From assembly GCF_933775445.1 (NCBI RefSeq), contig NC_065874.1:32806501-32870500 (forward strand): a stretch of 64,000 nt of DNA, in the 5' to 3' direction. The notes below the pieces were generated by a model. That model was given only the letters and a program-made list of their open reading frames with translations, did no database searches and was not told the DNA's origin. The stretch is from Argentina anserina. Lineage: Eukaryota > Streptophyta > Magnoliopsida > Rosales > Rosaceae. Below, in pieces: positions 10,091 through 24,900 of the stretch. The position numbers and the translations under genes are program-made. How positions within the stretch are numbered: position 1 is the stretch's first letter; each line of letters begins with the position of its first letter.

Positions 10091-12986
10091 GTATGTCAAT
10101 TCCTTCACCTGCCTAAGTTTTGTTTGTTAGTGTGTTTCTTGGATGTGGGTCCAACTTTTGCAGTGACAAAATTCCAATTTTGTATAAATTTTTAGTTCCT
10201 TCACCAGGAAAAGCAGTAGTTGAATTTGCTGGCCATGCATTTGACTATCTCTATCTGTATAATTTATGTCTGTATAGATGTTTCATCTGTCTATGCTTCC
10301 CAGTATGGCTTAAATATTAGGTAAACTCGTGCCGTGTTTCTCTTAGAATGTCTCACTTGCTCTGTTGTTGATTTTGGCAATCTTGGTTATATGTTCTTAC
10401 AGTTGAAAGTTGTTCAATTGCTTTCTATGCTTTGTTTATTGAATTTGATGTGATTGAGTCATTGAGATGCTAGCTTGTATTTGGTTCATTTAAGGAATTG
10501 TTATTGATTGTTTGCCCAGTTTTGCTCGTTGTATTGCCTCCATTTCACTACTTACTTGTCTGGTAATCTTCAGCCCCATAAGCTCGCAGCCTTGTTTTTG
10601 TATGAGGAGGTTGGCCAGCTTCCACATGTTCAAGCTGATGTGTTTTGTATGGAGGAGCTTTACAAAGCTCTTGAGACTAATATTTTTTTTCTTTTTCTTT
10701 TTGCAGGTATCAAAATGAAGAATGACTTCAGAACTGCGGTTGTAAATGCCTTTGAATGATGAAAAAGAAAAAGAAGAGCTTCAAATGGAGATGACTAAAG
10801 GATGCATATATATGGTATTTACCTCTGGTGGTGTTGTTTACCCAGTAATTGTATAAATGTAAGAGTGAAAAAGTGCTTTTCCCTTTCTATTGTATGAAGC
10901 TATGGAGTGCTGTGTAGGGATTTTTGTTGGCATTACTAAATAAGTTGTTATGGCTCAGCATTTCAATTAGCTCTTTTTGTTTCATCTTTTTCTCAATTAT
11001 TTGACCATGTTAATGATGTTATAATGTGATCTCACTGATCTGCATTTTGTAAAAGGAATCTTCCAATTACAGGTGAACTCAAACCGACTTGGTTGTGTCT
11101 TCACTGTTTTAACTGTTGTCAAATGTGGCGTCTGCAACTCTATTTCAGCTTTATCTGTTACTACAGAATTATTAGGACTAGCTATGGAATGCTAAATGCA
11201 AGCCTATTTAGGGTTGAAATGCCAAGTTAGGGATGCTAAGTTAGTTCTTGACTTCTTGCAAAGGGGTTAGTAGAACTTCCGATGCTTAAACCGATCTTTA
11301 TTTAGAAGTGTGAGTACAACTTAGAAAACCAAACCACCAGTTCCGTAAATCCTCATATTCAATAGTAAGATTATATGTTTATATGATTACGATTTACTAG
11401 TAAAGTTCTATGTAGCTGATATATTAGCTGAATGAGGTAGTTTTTATTTTTCGAATGAGGTAGTTAACTTCTCAAAGTTACATTCATTTCCCCCCACCCC
11501 CTTCCACTCCTCACCTTGTCAAAATCAAACTGATATCTTAAATCAGAGAAGATCGGCTCAAAGATAAGAATTTTCTCACAAACAACTAAGAAATGCTCCA
11601 ATAATATGAACAAAGACGATAAATTTCGATTGTCATTGTCGGAGTTGCCATTATTTATGAAGCTTACCTTATATTCATGTGTACACAAAAGCCTTTCTAT
11701 TATCTAGAAAGAATACTGTTTCACTTTGCTATTAAATAAGTGGACACGACAAGACTTTGTGGCCGTCAACGTGGCCCAGTTTCCAGAAATAATAGCAAAT
11801 CTCCTGCACTTTTGACCGGTGAGTTTTGTCCCAACATGAAAAACAAAACAGAAAACCACATGAAACATTACTTATTGAGCAAGAAGGTGCGAGATGTGGA
11901 CATGGCCTTTTCATACCAGTCTCAAGAGGTCATTGCAAAAGAGCAGTAGTTTGCTGGCTAGTTTGTTACCCCTATTCAATGAGTTTGAAAATGGAATTTA
12001 CTGATTTACATTTTACCAATTTACTCTATGAAGTCTATTATAATCTAATATAGTTGGAGTGATCAGCCTTTTTGCTTAATGGAAAGTGTAGTGTAATTTC
12101 TATTTCTTTGAGAAGGGGGCAAGTCAATAAGGAACCTGGGGAGGTTGGCTAATAGTAATGGAGACTCAAAACAAATTAATCATGTTATTTTCGACTGTTA
12201 TAACAAAAAGAAACAACAGAAGACAAAGATATATTAAAATAAATAATATACAAATGATGAAATGATGTGCATAACATCAAATTGAGGCAAGAGAACAAAG
12301 CGAGACACTTATTTTCAAGACTCATTCCAAACTAGCCGAACCATACACGCCTCATCATAGTTTTAAGTACGACCATCACCATTTCTATTATAATTTCTCT
12401 TAACGGCGTGAGAGTCGTTAAAGTTCTATTGACCCAACGTTTCCCACTTTGTAAGCACTAATCAGCTGACATCTGACAGACTGGTCTATGATGACTGATG
12501 ATCCATAACTCTTTGGTAAATTAATATTTTTACATACATATAACGTGACCTTAGAACTCAACAACCTACCAATAAAGGAGATATGTGAATTATCAAGCTC
12601 AAAAACTTGGGGAGTTTCCAGTTACCACCCATACAATGATACAATTGCCTTGTCATCCCTACCAACTTACTTTTTGCCAATTCACATATATACTTGGCTC
12701 ACAGTACAAATGACATCATGGTAGCAGTAGGATCTTTTTCACCATCAACCAAAGTCAATGAAGTGAACCCCAAACCGCCGTCTCCGGTAGCCAGTCAGCC
12801 CCCTTTTGCCCTCCTCCCCCTCCACAACAAAAAGAAAAAAAAAAAAAGAGAGAAGAAAATTCCAATCTGCGTCTCTCCCTCAACTTAATTTCTTGTCAAG
12901 AAAGCCAAAGTCTTTTGTAGAACTATATATCCCCTCTTAGGGTTTTTTGGGTTTGAGAGATTTGGGATCAATCAAAAAAGGAAAGT
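10091..12986. other. Spacer between the PPR fragment and PA200
   Basis: No gene is recognised with confidence. A frame at 10508-10759 ends in KNDFRTAVVNAFE after a splice-acceptor-like TTTTTGCAG, and the sequence after it (10760-10900) looks like a 3' untranslated region. It could be the remains of a spliced gene, or a 3' part of the PPR transcript. The block 11450-12700 is AT-rich without a coding pattern. The last 200 bp before 12987 (a poly-A-like run at about 12830-12846, then TATATAT at 12924-12930) probably contain the PA200 promoter and leader. Confidence 0.4.
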
Positions 12987-15900
12987 ATGCATCTTTACAA
13001 TGCTTGGCTCCCTCCACCTGTCGCCGACGACTCCAAGAAGGAGTCCGACTCCTTCTCCCGCGTCGTCTCCTCCGTCAAGGCCTCCTACCGCTCCGATGAC
13101 CCGGATTCAGTCTACTCTACTCTCAAATGGGTCTCCGTCATTGACCTGTGAGACCCCACATCCCCAATTCCACTTTCATTTCTTGTTTTCTCAATTCAAT
13201 TTAGTGTTTTCTTGCTTAAATTTCGAGTCTTTGGAGATGGGTTGTTGTTGGTTTTGTGATTGGGGGACTTGTACTATTGGGGTTTGGGATATACTTTAGC
13301 ACTAAGTGTGTTTACTTGGTTTTTTTGTGTGTGCAGTTTTATCAAGGCTAAGAGTGAAGTGAATTTGGAGGATGTGAGTGGACTCATTGAGTTTGGGTTG
13401 GAGTTGTTTTGTGTATCTGAAAACAAGCTTTATGCTCAGGTAAATGATACTCTGTGTGGCTCATTTTTAGTGCAATGCTTGTGCTGGGGTTATGTTGTGT
13501 TTTGTTGAATGTTGGGGTTGTGTTTTGTTTTTTTATTTGAATAGGTTAGGTGGGGAAATATACTTGTGAAGTTGCTGAACAAGTTTCGGAAGAAGTTGTC
13601 GTTGAAGGTGAAGTGGCGCCCGATGTATGATACTCTGATTCATACACATTTCAGCAGGTGAGTCTTTGTTGTATTCCTTACTTCTAATATGTTGCCGCTT
13701 AAATTCAAGAATGATGATGGGTTATATCATGTTTGTTGGAGCATTATGGTCATGACTCGATTTCTGTGCTTTGGTTTTGCTCTTGAATGCCATAAAAAAA
13801 ATGAAGTACAATAAACACCCTTTTGAATTGTGAAGCTCTGAGGCCAATGATAATATCGAATATATTACATACCTAATATAACTTGAAATTTGCTATAATT
13901 GTCGTATAGTTCTTGTCATTGTTTCTAGTAAATTAAATTATGCAATGTCCCCGATTGCTCAACCAAATCAAAGAAAGTGCCTGGAAAACTTCATGCTCTG
14001 ACACATGTTACAGGAACACAGGTCCTGAGGGCTGGAGATTGAGACAACGGCATTTTGAGGCTACTACTTCTCTTGTTCGGTCTTGCCGGAAGTTTTATCC
14101 ACCAGGATCTGCTGTTGAGATATGGTCTGAGTTTAGGTTAGTACATAAGGTCTCTTTTTTTTTTCCTTCACCATCCACCTGTAAGGCTGTAATACTTTTC
14201 TGTCACACAGTAGCTGACCCTGGATTTCGTATGGGGCGTATAATAAATGTTTCCGCCACTAAAGAAACTTAATCGGATAAACAAAAGTGACAAGTGAAAA
14301 TGGCCTTATATATCTGCATATTTTCACCATCTGACACTTTGTAATTTAGGCTTTAATCGGCCAACTTAGATGCAATATGAGTATATAACATTAAAACTGG
14401 TATCATAAAACTGTAATTGTATGTATAATAAATTTCAGTGGGCGTATAAGCCCCCATTTGTCTCTTACCGAGCCCCCAGCAAAGCCACAGTTGCATAATT
14501 TTACCCTTTCCAGTTTAATATTTAGTTGACCTTTCCCATACTATCGTGACCCACAAGCATTAATTATGTTCTCTCTAGGTAGGGTAACAGACATTAACTC
14601 TAGATAGGTTACACATCTCGTTTTAAAAGGAAAAATAAGTATCTAGGTTATAGAAATTAAACTCTTAGTTGTCCCACTTCCTCTCTTTTGTTTTCATCTA
14701 ATGAGACAATCATGCAGATATTTGTTGGAAAATCCATGGCATAATTCATCCTTTGAAGGATCTGGGTTTGTCAGACTGTTTCTTCCTACAAATTCGGACA
14801 ACCAGGAATTCTTTACGCAGTAAGGAGCACATTTTATCTGCTTTGTCCTTTATGTTTAATGACATAAGTTGTGGCACATCACCTTATGTTGTTGGTACTG
14901 TAGTGATTGGATCAAGGAGGTAATGCACCTGTGGGACTCAATACCGAACTGCCAGTTTTGGAACAGTCAATGGACAGCTATCATAGCTCGTGTTGTAAAG
15001 AACTACAGATTCATTGATTGGGAGAGTTACTTGCCTACACTTTTCACTAGATACTTAAATATGTTTGAGGTGAGTGAAGTAGCCCTTTTAAGCACAGCTT
15101 GAGCCAAGATGCATGCCTTTTGTCGGATTTTGGTCATTCTTGGAGCATGCATAATTTTCTAGTTTTTTAAGGTTGTCATCAATGATGTGGATGTACATAA
15201 ATGCTGATATAGTATATCATCACATGTAATTGCTTTAACTTTGCATGTGATGATCAAAAGTTTATCAAAGATCGTATTGGACTTAATGAAACTTCATGCC
15301 TATATCCCGTGTTTTAAGGTTCCTGTTGCAAATGGAAGCAGCTCTTATCCGTTTTTGGTGGATGTCCCGAGAAATACACGGTTCTTGTTCTCCAATAGAA
15401 CAGTCACTCCAGCAAAGGGCATTGCAAAGTCAATAGTAAGATTTATATGCCATTGCTTTACATGTTAATGGATTGGTGCCTATATATATATATATATATG
15501 CTTACGATGATATACTATAACTGGAATTGCAGGTCTATCTATTAAAACCTGGTAGCTCGGTGCTGGAGCACTTTGAAAAATTGGTCAACCTTTTAGAACA
15601 GTTTGTATACTCTCAATAGTACTCCTTTTCATTTTCCTGATATTTTGTTTAATGAATGTGGATTGTGTTGGACATCTCTTTACTAGCATTTATTTTTTTC
15701 AGATATTACCATCCTTCAAACGGCGGCCGATGGACATACTCATTAGAGCGTTTTTTGCTCCATTTGGTAGTTTCATTCCAGAAGCGTTTACAGAATGAAC
15801 AATTGTAAGAATGTATTGGCATGGTTAGCATTTTGTTCTAAATAATCTTGAGCCTATTCTCTTGTATTGGAGCTAAATTACTCTCTATTGCAGGAAAGTA

Positions 15901-18900
15901 GATAAAGATAGACAGGATGAACAGTCTCTAGGAAGATCAGAAAGGCAGTTCTTTGTTAATGTGGTGCTGAAGTTAATTGATCGTGGTCAATATAGCAAGA
16001 ATGAACATCTTTCTGAGACAGTAGCTGCTGCAACTTCAATTTTATCTTATGTGGAGCCTTCTTTAATCCTTCCTTTTGTTGCATCTCGCTTCCATATGGC
16101 ATTGGAGACGGTTAGTCTTATTACATGTATTCATTTGTTCTAGAACTATTGAATACTGACGAGATGGGGATTAGGAAAGATAATTATAGCCTGTTATGTT
16201 AAGATGAAAGATAGATTCATAGGAAAACTTCTGCTTACTGCGAAATTATGATCTGGCTTTCGTTTGCTGCTATTTGGTAGTGTCTTAAACTTGTTTATGA
16301 TTGATTCTGTTGTACTTGTGGGTTTCAACTCAACAATGGTTGTGTTTTGACAAAGAAAAGGAAAAAGAACAAGGACAAGGAAAACTCAACAGAATGCTTA
16401 AAATGTTTTTTCCTGTTTTTTTGTTCCTGTGACAAAAACAAAGGAAAGGCTTGTTGTTATAAGCGCCTTTAGATCTTAATAGTTATTCGCGATATAAGCA
16501 AAGAAGAGTAAACAGAAACACACCAAAGTTATAGTGGTTCAGCTGAAGCCTACTTCCACTGTGATCTCTCTTGAGAGATTTACTAGTACTGAAGAATTTA
16601 GGTACAAGTACTTATTGTAGACCTTAACCCCTCCCTGTCTAGCTCCTATCTCTCTATCACCCTTAGCTCTCCCTTTAGGATTTCTGTCTCTAAAAACCTC
16701 CCTGCAGCCCTATTTATATCAATAGGAGCTGCTTAATACAATATGGACTAGGATTACTAAACCTAACACAAATCCTAATAGAATATTGGAAGATATACTC
16801 TCCTAAAACATATAGAAAAGCTGTGCTAACTTATTTCCTTTCTAAACCTGGATTTGATTACTGAATCCTAACTCCAACATGTATCAACGAGCCAAAAACA
16901 CAACAATCTCCACCTTGGTGAGTTGATACCAAATGATTGTTGCAACCTTCAGGATGTCTTGTATCTCTTGAAGTAACCCTGAACAAACCTCCAAGATCAT
17001 TCACCTTGGCAATACTCCTCTTGCCTCATCACACCTCAAGTGAGGAGGTGCTCCACCACAACTCAGCATGTTGTGACACTAAGCAAGTTCAAGCAGTGCT
17101 TGAACTTCTCCACAGAAACTGGCTTTGTTAGACAATCTGCTGCATTGTCATTTGTGTGAACTTTCTCCACAATAATATATCCAGCTTCTATCCAATCTCT
17201 GATCCGGTGATAGCGAACATCAATGTGCTTTGTCCTTGCATGAAACACTTGATTCTTCGCCAAATGTATGGCACTTTGGCTGTCACACTTCACTACCACA
17301 CCTTCCTGGTGAATACCAAACTGTCCTGCCAGTCCATTCAACCAAATAGCTTCCTTAGAAGCTTCTGTCAACGCCATATACTCTGCCTCAGTAGTAGATA
17401 GAGCTGTAACCTCTTGAAGATTTGCTTTCCAGCTCACAGGCCCTCCACCACAAGTGAAAACATAACCTGTTGTAGACCTTCTTCTATCTAAGTCACCTGC
17501 AAAATCAGAGTCAACAAAACCAGCCACACAAGCTTCTTCTTGTTTTCTTTCAAACTTGATTCCAAACTGCCTAGTTCTCTTTAAGTACCTCAGAATCCAC
17601 TTCACTGCTTCCCAATGACGCTTTCCCGGATTTGACATATACTTAGAGACAACACTCAATGCTTGAGCTAAATCTGGTCTTGTGCATATCATTGCATACA
17701 TGAGACACCCTACTGCATTAGCATATGGAACATTCTTCATCGCATCAATCTCCTTTTGATTTGATGGCTTATGCTCTGCACTCAGCCGAAAGTGTGCAGC
17801 TAATGGGGTAGAAACAACCTTAGCTTCATCCATGTTGAACCGTTCAAGTACCTTCATAATGTACTTCTCTTGTGACAGCCATATTTCACTTGTGTTTCTA
17901 TCCCTTCTTATTTCAATTCCAAGGATCTTCTGTGCAGCTCCTAGATCCTTCATGTCGAATTTAGCCCCCAACTTTTCCTTAAGTTTCTGAATTTTCAACA
18001 TATCCTTGCATGCAATCAGCATGTCATCTACATACAGTAGTAGTAGAATTACCTCCTCATCTTCGAATACATGGTAGTAAACGCAGCAGTCATATTGACA
18101 CCTTGTGTAGCCTATCTTCAGCATGTATGTGTCGAAACGCTTGTACCACTGCCTTGGCGATTGCTTGAGTCCATATAGAGACTTCTTTAGTCGACAAACC
18201 AGATTCTCTTTCCCTGTTTCGACAAAACCCTCCGGCTGCGACATGTAAATGTCTTCTTCGAGGTCCCCATGAAGAAACGCAGTTTTAACATCCATCTGCT
18301 CAATCTCCATATCATACTGAGCTGCTATAGACAACAACAACCGTATTGAAGTATGTTTGACCACCGGAGAGAAAATCTCGTCATAGTCCACTCTTTCTTT
18401 CTGCGAATACCCTTTTGCCACCAGACGTGCTTTGTACTTTATGGCATCATCATCATGTATTCCTTCTTTCTTCCTAAACACCCACTTACAGGCAACAAGT
18501 TTTCTTTCTTTGGGTTTAGGAACCAACTCCCACACGGAATTCTTATGCAGAGATTCCATCTCTTCTGCCATAGCACCAATCCAACATTCCCTTTCTTCGC
18601 TTTCTATAGCTTCTTGATAAGTAGTTGGATCACCTTGACTAATGGTCAGAGCATGACTCACATCTTCTTCGGTTTCAAATCCGTACCGTTGTACCTTCTT
18701 TAAATTCCTCTTTGGTTTGTCAAGTGCTATGACTCGCCTCACTGGCTCAGGTTCTTGTGGGATGGGAAGATTTTGACCCCTAAGTGGGGACTGCTCCACC
18801 TGAGCCCTAACTGGTGACTGTTGTTGCTGCTCTGGTTCCTCAATGGCTACTTGATCATTCCCTACTTGCTCCACCTGAGCTTGAGAATCTTCAACTGATC

Positions 18901-21900
18901 GTTTAGCTAATGATATCTCGATTGCTTCTTCATCTTTTTCAACAACAGTCATCTTCTCCTCCTTACTATTAGCTTCTATATTTAACGGCATAGTCTTCTC
19001 ATCAAAAACAACGTCCCTGCTGAGCACTCTTTTCTCATTGATTATATCCCACAACTTATAACCTTTTACTCCTCTCTGAAAACCAATAAACACACATTCA
19101 AGTGACTTTGGTTCCAGCTTAGTTCTTTCATCCTTGGGAATATGCGCAAAGGCGCTGCATCCAAACACTCTTAAGTTGGAATAATCAACTGGTTTTCCAG
19201 ACCATACCTCCTCTGCACACTTGAAGTTAATAGCCTTTGAAGGTGATCGATTAATCAAGTAACAAGCATGATTAAGCGATTCTGCCCAAAACTCTTCAGG
19301 TAACCCTGCATGAAGCCTCATGCTTCTTTCTCTCTCCAAGAGAATTCTGTTCATCCTCTCTGCAACACCGTTTTGCTGGGGAGTTTTCTTAACAGTAAAG
19401 TGTCTTGTAATGCCTTCATCCTTGCAGAATTGTAAGAACTGATTACTTATATATTCACCTCCATTGTCACTTCTCAACACTTTGATTTTCCTGCTCGTTT
19501 GGTTCTCGATTTCAGCCTTCCACTCCTTGAACTTTGGAAAGACCTCATCTTTTGACTTCATAAAGTAAACCCAAACCTTCCTTGAAAAATCATCTATGAA
19601 AGAGACAAAGTATCTGGCCTTACCCAACGATTTTGTTGATGCAGGCCCCCAAACATCTGTGTGAATATAGTCTAATACTCCTTTGGATTTGTTCTCACTG
19701 CTGCTCACTTTGAATGATACCTTGGTCTGCTTGCCGAGTGTGCAATACTTGCAGAAGTCAAGGCTGCAACTCGTTATGCCTTCTAGCTTATCTTGCTTAT
19801 GTAATTCTTGCAGCCCCCTTTGACTCATGTGCCCTAGCCGTCTATGCCAGAGCTCAGTCTTGTCTTCTTCCGTACAAACTGATGCTCCACCTACTATTGT
19901 AGAACCTGTGAGTTTATACATATTATCAGGCTGCAACACACCTTTCATGTAGACCAACTGACCCTTTCCGACTTTGAGCACTCCATTGTTACCTTTATAC
20001 CACAATCCTTCCCTATCCAATAGACTTACAGAAATCAGATTTCTGCTCAAATGTGGAATGTGTCTGACCTTTCCCAATGTTCTGACAATGCCATCATACA
20101 TTGAGATCTTTACTGTGCCGATTCCCATGATTCTACTTGGTGAATCATTCCCCATCAAAACTGATCCGGTGTCCCTCTCTTCATATGTGTCAAACCAATC
20201 TCTGTGTGCACACATGTGAAATGTGCAGGCTGTGTCCAAGGTCCAATGTCTAGGCGCGCCGGAGCTGGCTGAGATTGCAAGGAGTTCTCCATCATCGCTA
20301 TCATTCCCAATAACGACATTGGCTGACTGGGAGCTTCCTCCAAGCATCTGCGCCTTCTTCTCCTTCCATTGTTTGCAATTTCTTTTCCAGTGGTCGGGTG
20401 AACCACATACGAAGCAACCATCCTTCTTCTTTTCTTTGCCTTTTCCCTTGGATTTAGACCTGCCCTTGTCTTCAAATCCACCACCTTTACTCTTAGACCT
20501 TCCTCTCTCCTTCCCTCTGACACTCAGTCCTCGTGCTTGGGAATTATCTTCTTCCCTCTGCATCCTGACATATTGTTCCAGGTTCTCACACACTCCTGCA
20601 AGTGTGATGGTCTCTTTGTTGAATATCATGGTGGTCTTGAAGTGTTTGAATGATGATGGCAAAGACTGTAGTAACATCATAGCCGAGTCCTCATCTCCCA
20701 TCTTTGCCCCAACCTTCTCCAAGTTAATTATGCAGTTCTGAAACTTGGATATATGATCAGTAAGATCATCCCCTTCCTCCATCTTGAGTCCAAAGAGTTG
20801 TTCCTTCAAGAGTAGCTTGTTGCTGATGGTTGTACCCATATAAACGCTTTGCAGCTTGTCCCATGCCTGCTTTGCAGTCAGCTCCTCTCCGATCTGCAGC
20901 ACAACATTATCAGCAAGATGCAACTCAATGCAACTCTTTGCTATCTTACACTTTTCTGCCCAATCTGCATCAGACATTGCTGTAGGTTTTGATTCTTCAA
21001 GAGCTACATCAACCTTATGCTGGATCAGAACGTTCCTCATCTTCCTCTGCCAAAGCGTGAAGTTGTCCTTGCCATTGAATAGCTTTATGGACGCTCTCAC
21101 CTCTCCTGCCTCAGCCATTCATTTGCCAATCGACATCGCAAAATAAACCAGCTCTTGATACCACGTGTTGTTATAAGCGCCTTTAGATCTTAATAGTTAT
21201 TCGCGATATAAGCAAAGAAGAGTAAACAGAAACACACCAAAGTTATAGTGGTTCAGCTGAAGCCTACTTCCACTGTGATCTCTCTTGAGAGATTTACTAG
21301 TACTGAAGAATTTAGGTACAAGTACTTATTGTAGACCTTAACCCCTCCCTGTCTAGCTCCTATCTCTCTATCACCCTTAGCTCTCCCTTTAGGATTTCTG
21401 TCTCTAAAAACCTCCCTGCAGCCCTATTTATATCAATAGGAGCTGCTTAATACAATATGGACTAGGATTACTAAACCTAACACAAATCCTAATAGAATAT
21501 TGGAAGATATACTCTCCTAAAACATATAGAAAAGCTGTGCTAACTTATTTCCTTTCTAAACCTGGATTTGATTACTGAATCCTAACTCCAACATGTATCA
21601 ACGAGCCAAAAACACAACAAGGCTCATGTTTCAGAAAAACAAGAAAAAGAACCGCTGGAATGTCTATTGTTTGTCAATATTACAATGTTCAAGCAAGCTG
21701 ATTTAAGTAAACAGGTGTACAAATAATAAGAAATTAAAATATTTTGCTCAAACAGACAACGCAAAATCTTTCTACGTGATTTAGGGGAGTATTTTCGGCT
21801 ACAATAATTAGTGCCTTACAAAATTTTAGATTATTTTGTTTCTTCAAAACTGCATTGATAGGATAACACACAATGTTCAATCATGTAACAACATTTCTGT

Positions 21901-24900
21901 AATTGAATTGATTTCTTCTTTAAAAACTTTTGTGTCTAGTCAGACGACTGCCACCCACCAGTTGCAAGTTGCTGTGATGTCGGTAGCATTTGTTGGACGT
22001 TCACTATTTCTTGAATCCTTGTCAACATCTACAGTAAAATCAACTGATCCTGGTAGTGATGAATCTGGTGATATGTTCATTGAGCTACTGATGGTTTCTT
22101 TATCCAATGCATTACTTGGTATGGATGCCAACGATCCTCCTAAAACCTTGGCTACCATGCAATTAATCGGTTCTATATTTTCCAATGTAAGCACACAATG
22201 TCATAATTTATTAACAAACACAGATAATATGTTCGTACATTGTACATATACTGTTTTATCAACTTGCTTATGTTCACAGATGTCTTCATTGGATGATGAG
22301 TTGTCGGTCATGCCAATGATTCGCTTCTCTGAATGGTTGGATGAGTTCTTCTGTCGTTTATTTTCCTTACTGCTACACTTGGAACCAAGCAGTGTTACGT
22401 AAGCATCGTAACTCAGTTGTCTCTTTCTTCACTTGTACTGTTATTATTTATTTGTCCATTCTGGCAACATTTTTCCCTTTCAATTATTTCTAATAGTCAG
22501 AGTGATGGTTACTGGTATCGCAGGAACGAAGGCTTGCACTCATCAGCATCATCAGGAACTTTCCTGGTTGAGGATGGTCCTTACTACTATTGTATGCTTG
22601 AAATCTTGTTTGGACGACTCTCAAAACCTCTATATAATCAGGTTACTCAAATTTATTTTATTTTAGTTTTTTTTTCCAGGAAATCCCCAACGAAAAATAC
22701 ACAGTATACTTTAAAACTCAAATTTGTCAATGATCCAGTTTTCAACAGATTATTCTTATCTCGTACTTAAATCACTGGCAGGCTTTGAAGAAGATATCCA
22801 AGTTTGTCAAGACAAATATTCTTCCAGGGGCAATTGCAGAGGTCGGGCTGCTTTGTTGTGCATGTGTTTACTCAAATCCAGAAGAAGCAGTTACTCAACT
22901 GATCGAGCCAATTTTACTGTCTGTTATAACCTCTTTAAAAGGAACACCATCGACAGGATTCGGAGGTAGAGGAATATATGATGCTTCAGTTTCAACCAAG
23001 GTACTTTTTTTTTTCTTTTACAAATGATGTTGACCATTTGCTTCTCTGGTCCTGGTAGATTCTTATTTTGAACTTTGATTGTTTTCTTCCCAGGCTAAAC
23101 CAACAATTTCTCCAGCTCTTGAAACAGCCATCGATTATCAATTAAAAATACTATCAGTTGCCATAAGTTATGGAGGTCCTACTCTTCTGCGATACAAGGA
23201 TCAATTCAAAGAGGCTGTTGTTTCTGCTTTTGAATCTCCATCTTGGAAGGTATTGAATTGCAACAGCTTTTGTTTCTCATGATCAAAAGTGCCTTTCCAC
23301 ACTTCTGTTTTCTCATGTACCTCCAAGATGAATTTTGTTTCATGTGATGTGCTCACTGAAACTGTTCAATGGTCCAAATGATTCTTTGGCAGGTCAATGG
23401 AGCTGGTGATCATCTTCTTCGGTCTCTACTCGGAAGCTTGGTTCTTTATTATCCTCTTGATCAGTACAAGTATATTTCAGTAGTTTACCCTCCTTGCTAG
23501 CTCCATAATAGTCAATCTGTCTGTGGAGAAGTAGTAATTTTTTTATGTTAGGTGTACTTTGCGTCATCCTAATGCTGCTGCATTAGAGGAATGGATCAGC
23601 TCAAAAGATTATTCAGACGATAAACCATTGGTGGGCCCCAAATGGCATATCCCTAGTGTTGATGAAGTTAAATTTGCAAATGAACTTTTGGACCTTCATC
23701 TCCGATCAGCTTTGGATGATCTTCTGAGAATATGTCAAACAAAAGTACATGCTGATCCAGGTAATCTTTATACTCCTTGTTCCTTTGTCCTGGACACACT
23801 TATTGCTGAAGGCATATTTTTTAGAAGCTAGATGTGAATCAGTTAGAAGATTGATGATGGGATTAAATTTTCTGAACATTTTCTTGATTTTGATGCCTGT
23901 ATATCAATAACAGTATACATTTGCACATATTAATGCAAGACCACAGATGCTGACGGGGACATGTTTGTACAGAAATGTTATAATGTCTGACATCATATTG
24001 AATGTTTTGATCCAGGAGATGAGAAAGAGCACTTAAAAGTGACTCTTTTGCGTATAGATTCTGCACTGCAAGGTGTTTTGACTTGCTTGCCCGACTTCAC
24101 CCCATCATCCAGGAATGGAACTGTTGATAGTCCAAATCATGGTTCCTTTCTAATAGCTGGGGCAACAGGTTCAACCGTGGGCAGTACTAAATTACGGGAA
24201 AAAGCTGCTGAGATTATACACACAGCATGCAAGTAATGTCTACTTTTTCAATTTTCCTGTAGATATAATTATGTCACCATGCGAGTCTCAATGTCTCATA
24301 GACGGAATTCTTTTTTTTCCCTTTTTTTGTGTGTGCACTGTGCAGGTATGTACTTGAGAAAAAATCAGATGACAGCATCCTCTTGGTCCTCATCATTCGT
24401 ATTATGGACGCGTTAGGCAACTATGGTAGGCAACATTGGTTCTAGATAATAATACCCTCAACCTCCCATCATGCAGGGTCAGTATCTCAATGTCAATTTC
24501 GTCTTGCAGGAAGTATGGAGTATGATGAATGGGCTAACCACAGGCAGGCATGGAAATTGGAATCTGCTGCCATTATAGAGCCTTCAATAAATTTTATTGT
24601 TTCAGCTCACTCCAAGGGGAAAAGAAGGTGAGTGTAGTTCTGATTGGATTTAGATATACTATAAAATTGCTGGGCCTCCCTTTCATAGATACGATGCATT
24701 TATACTTTGGTATCTGACCTTGATCATGTTCTCTTCTGCTAGGCCACGGTGGGCACTCATTGACAAGGCATTCATGCACAATACTTGGAGATCATCCCAG
24801 TCATCCTATCATATATTTCGAACTAATGGGAATTTTGGTCCACCAGAACATGTGAATCTTTTGGTGGATGATCTTCTAAATCTCTCTTTACATAGCTATG

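Larger units (their letters stand above)
16452..21619 (-). mobile_element. Young, apparently intact Copia (Tnt1/Tork-like) element in PA200 intron 10
   Basis: The 5,168-bp element lies antisense to PA200. The LTRs are 454 bp each (16452-16905 and 21166-21619), start TGTTGT, end ACAACA, and look identical to me over their full length. A 5-bp duplication AGGCT flanks it (16447-16451 and 21620-21624). The primer-binding site TGGTATCAAGAGC lies on the minus strand at 21151-21163, and the polypurine tract AAGGTGGAGAT on the minus strand next to 16906. One uninterrupted gag-pol frame lies inside. Identical LTRs plus an open frame indicate a very recent insertion that may still be mobile. Confidence 0.96.

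Noticed and set aside
20155..20741. Frames on either strand overlapping the Copia gag
   Set aside because: Shadows of the intact 1,351-codon frame on the minus strand.
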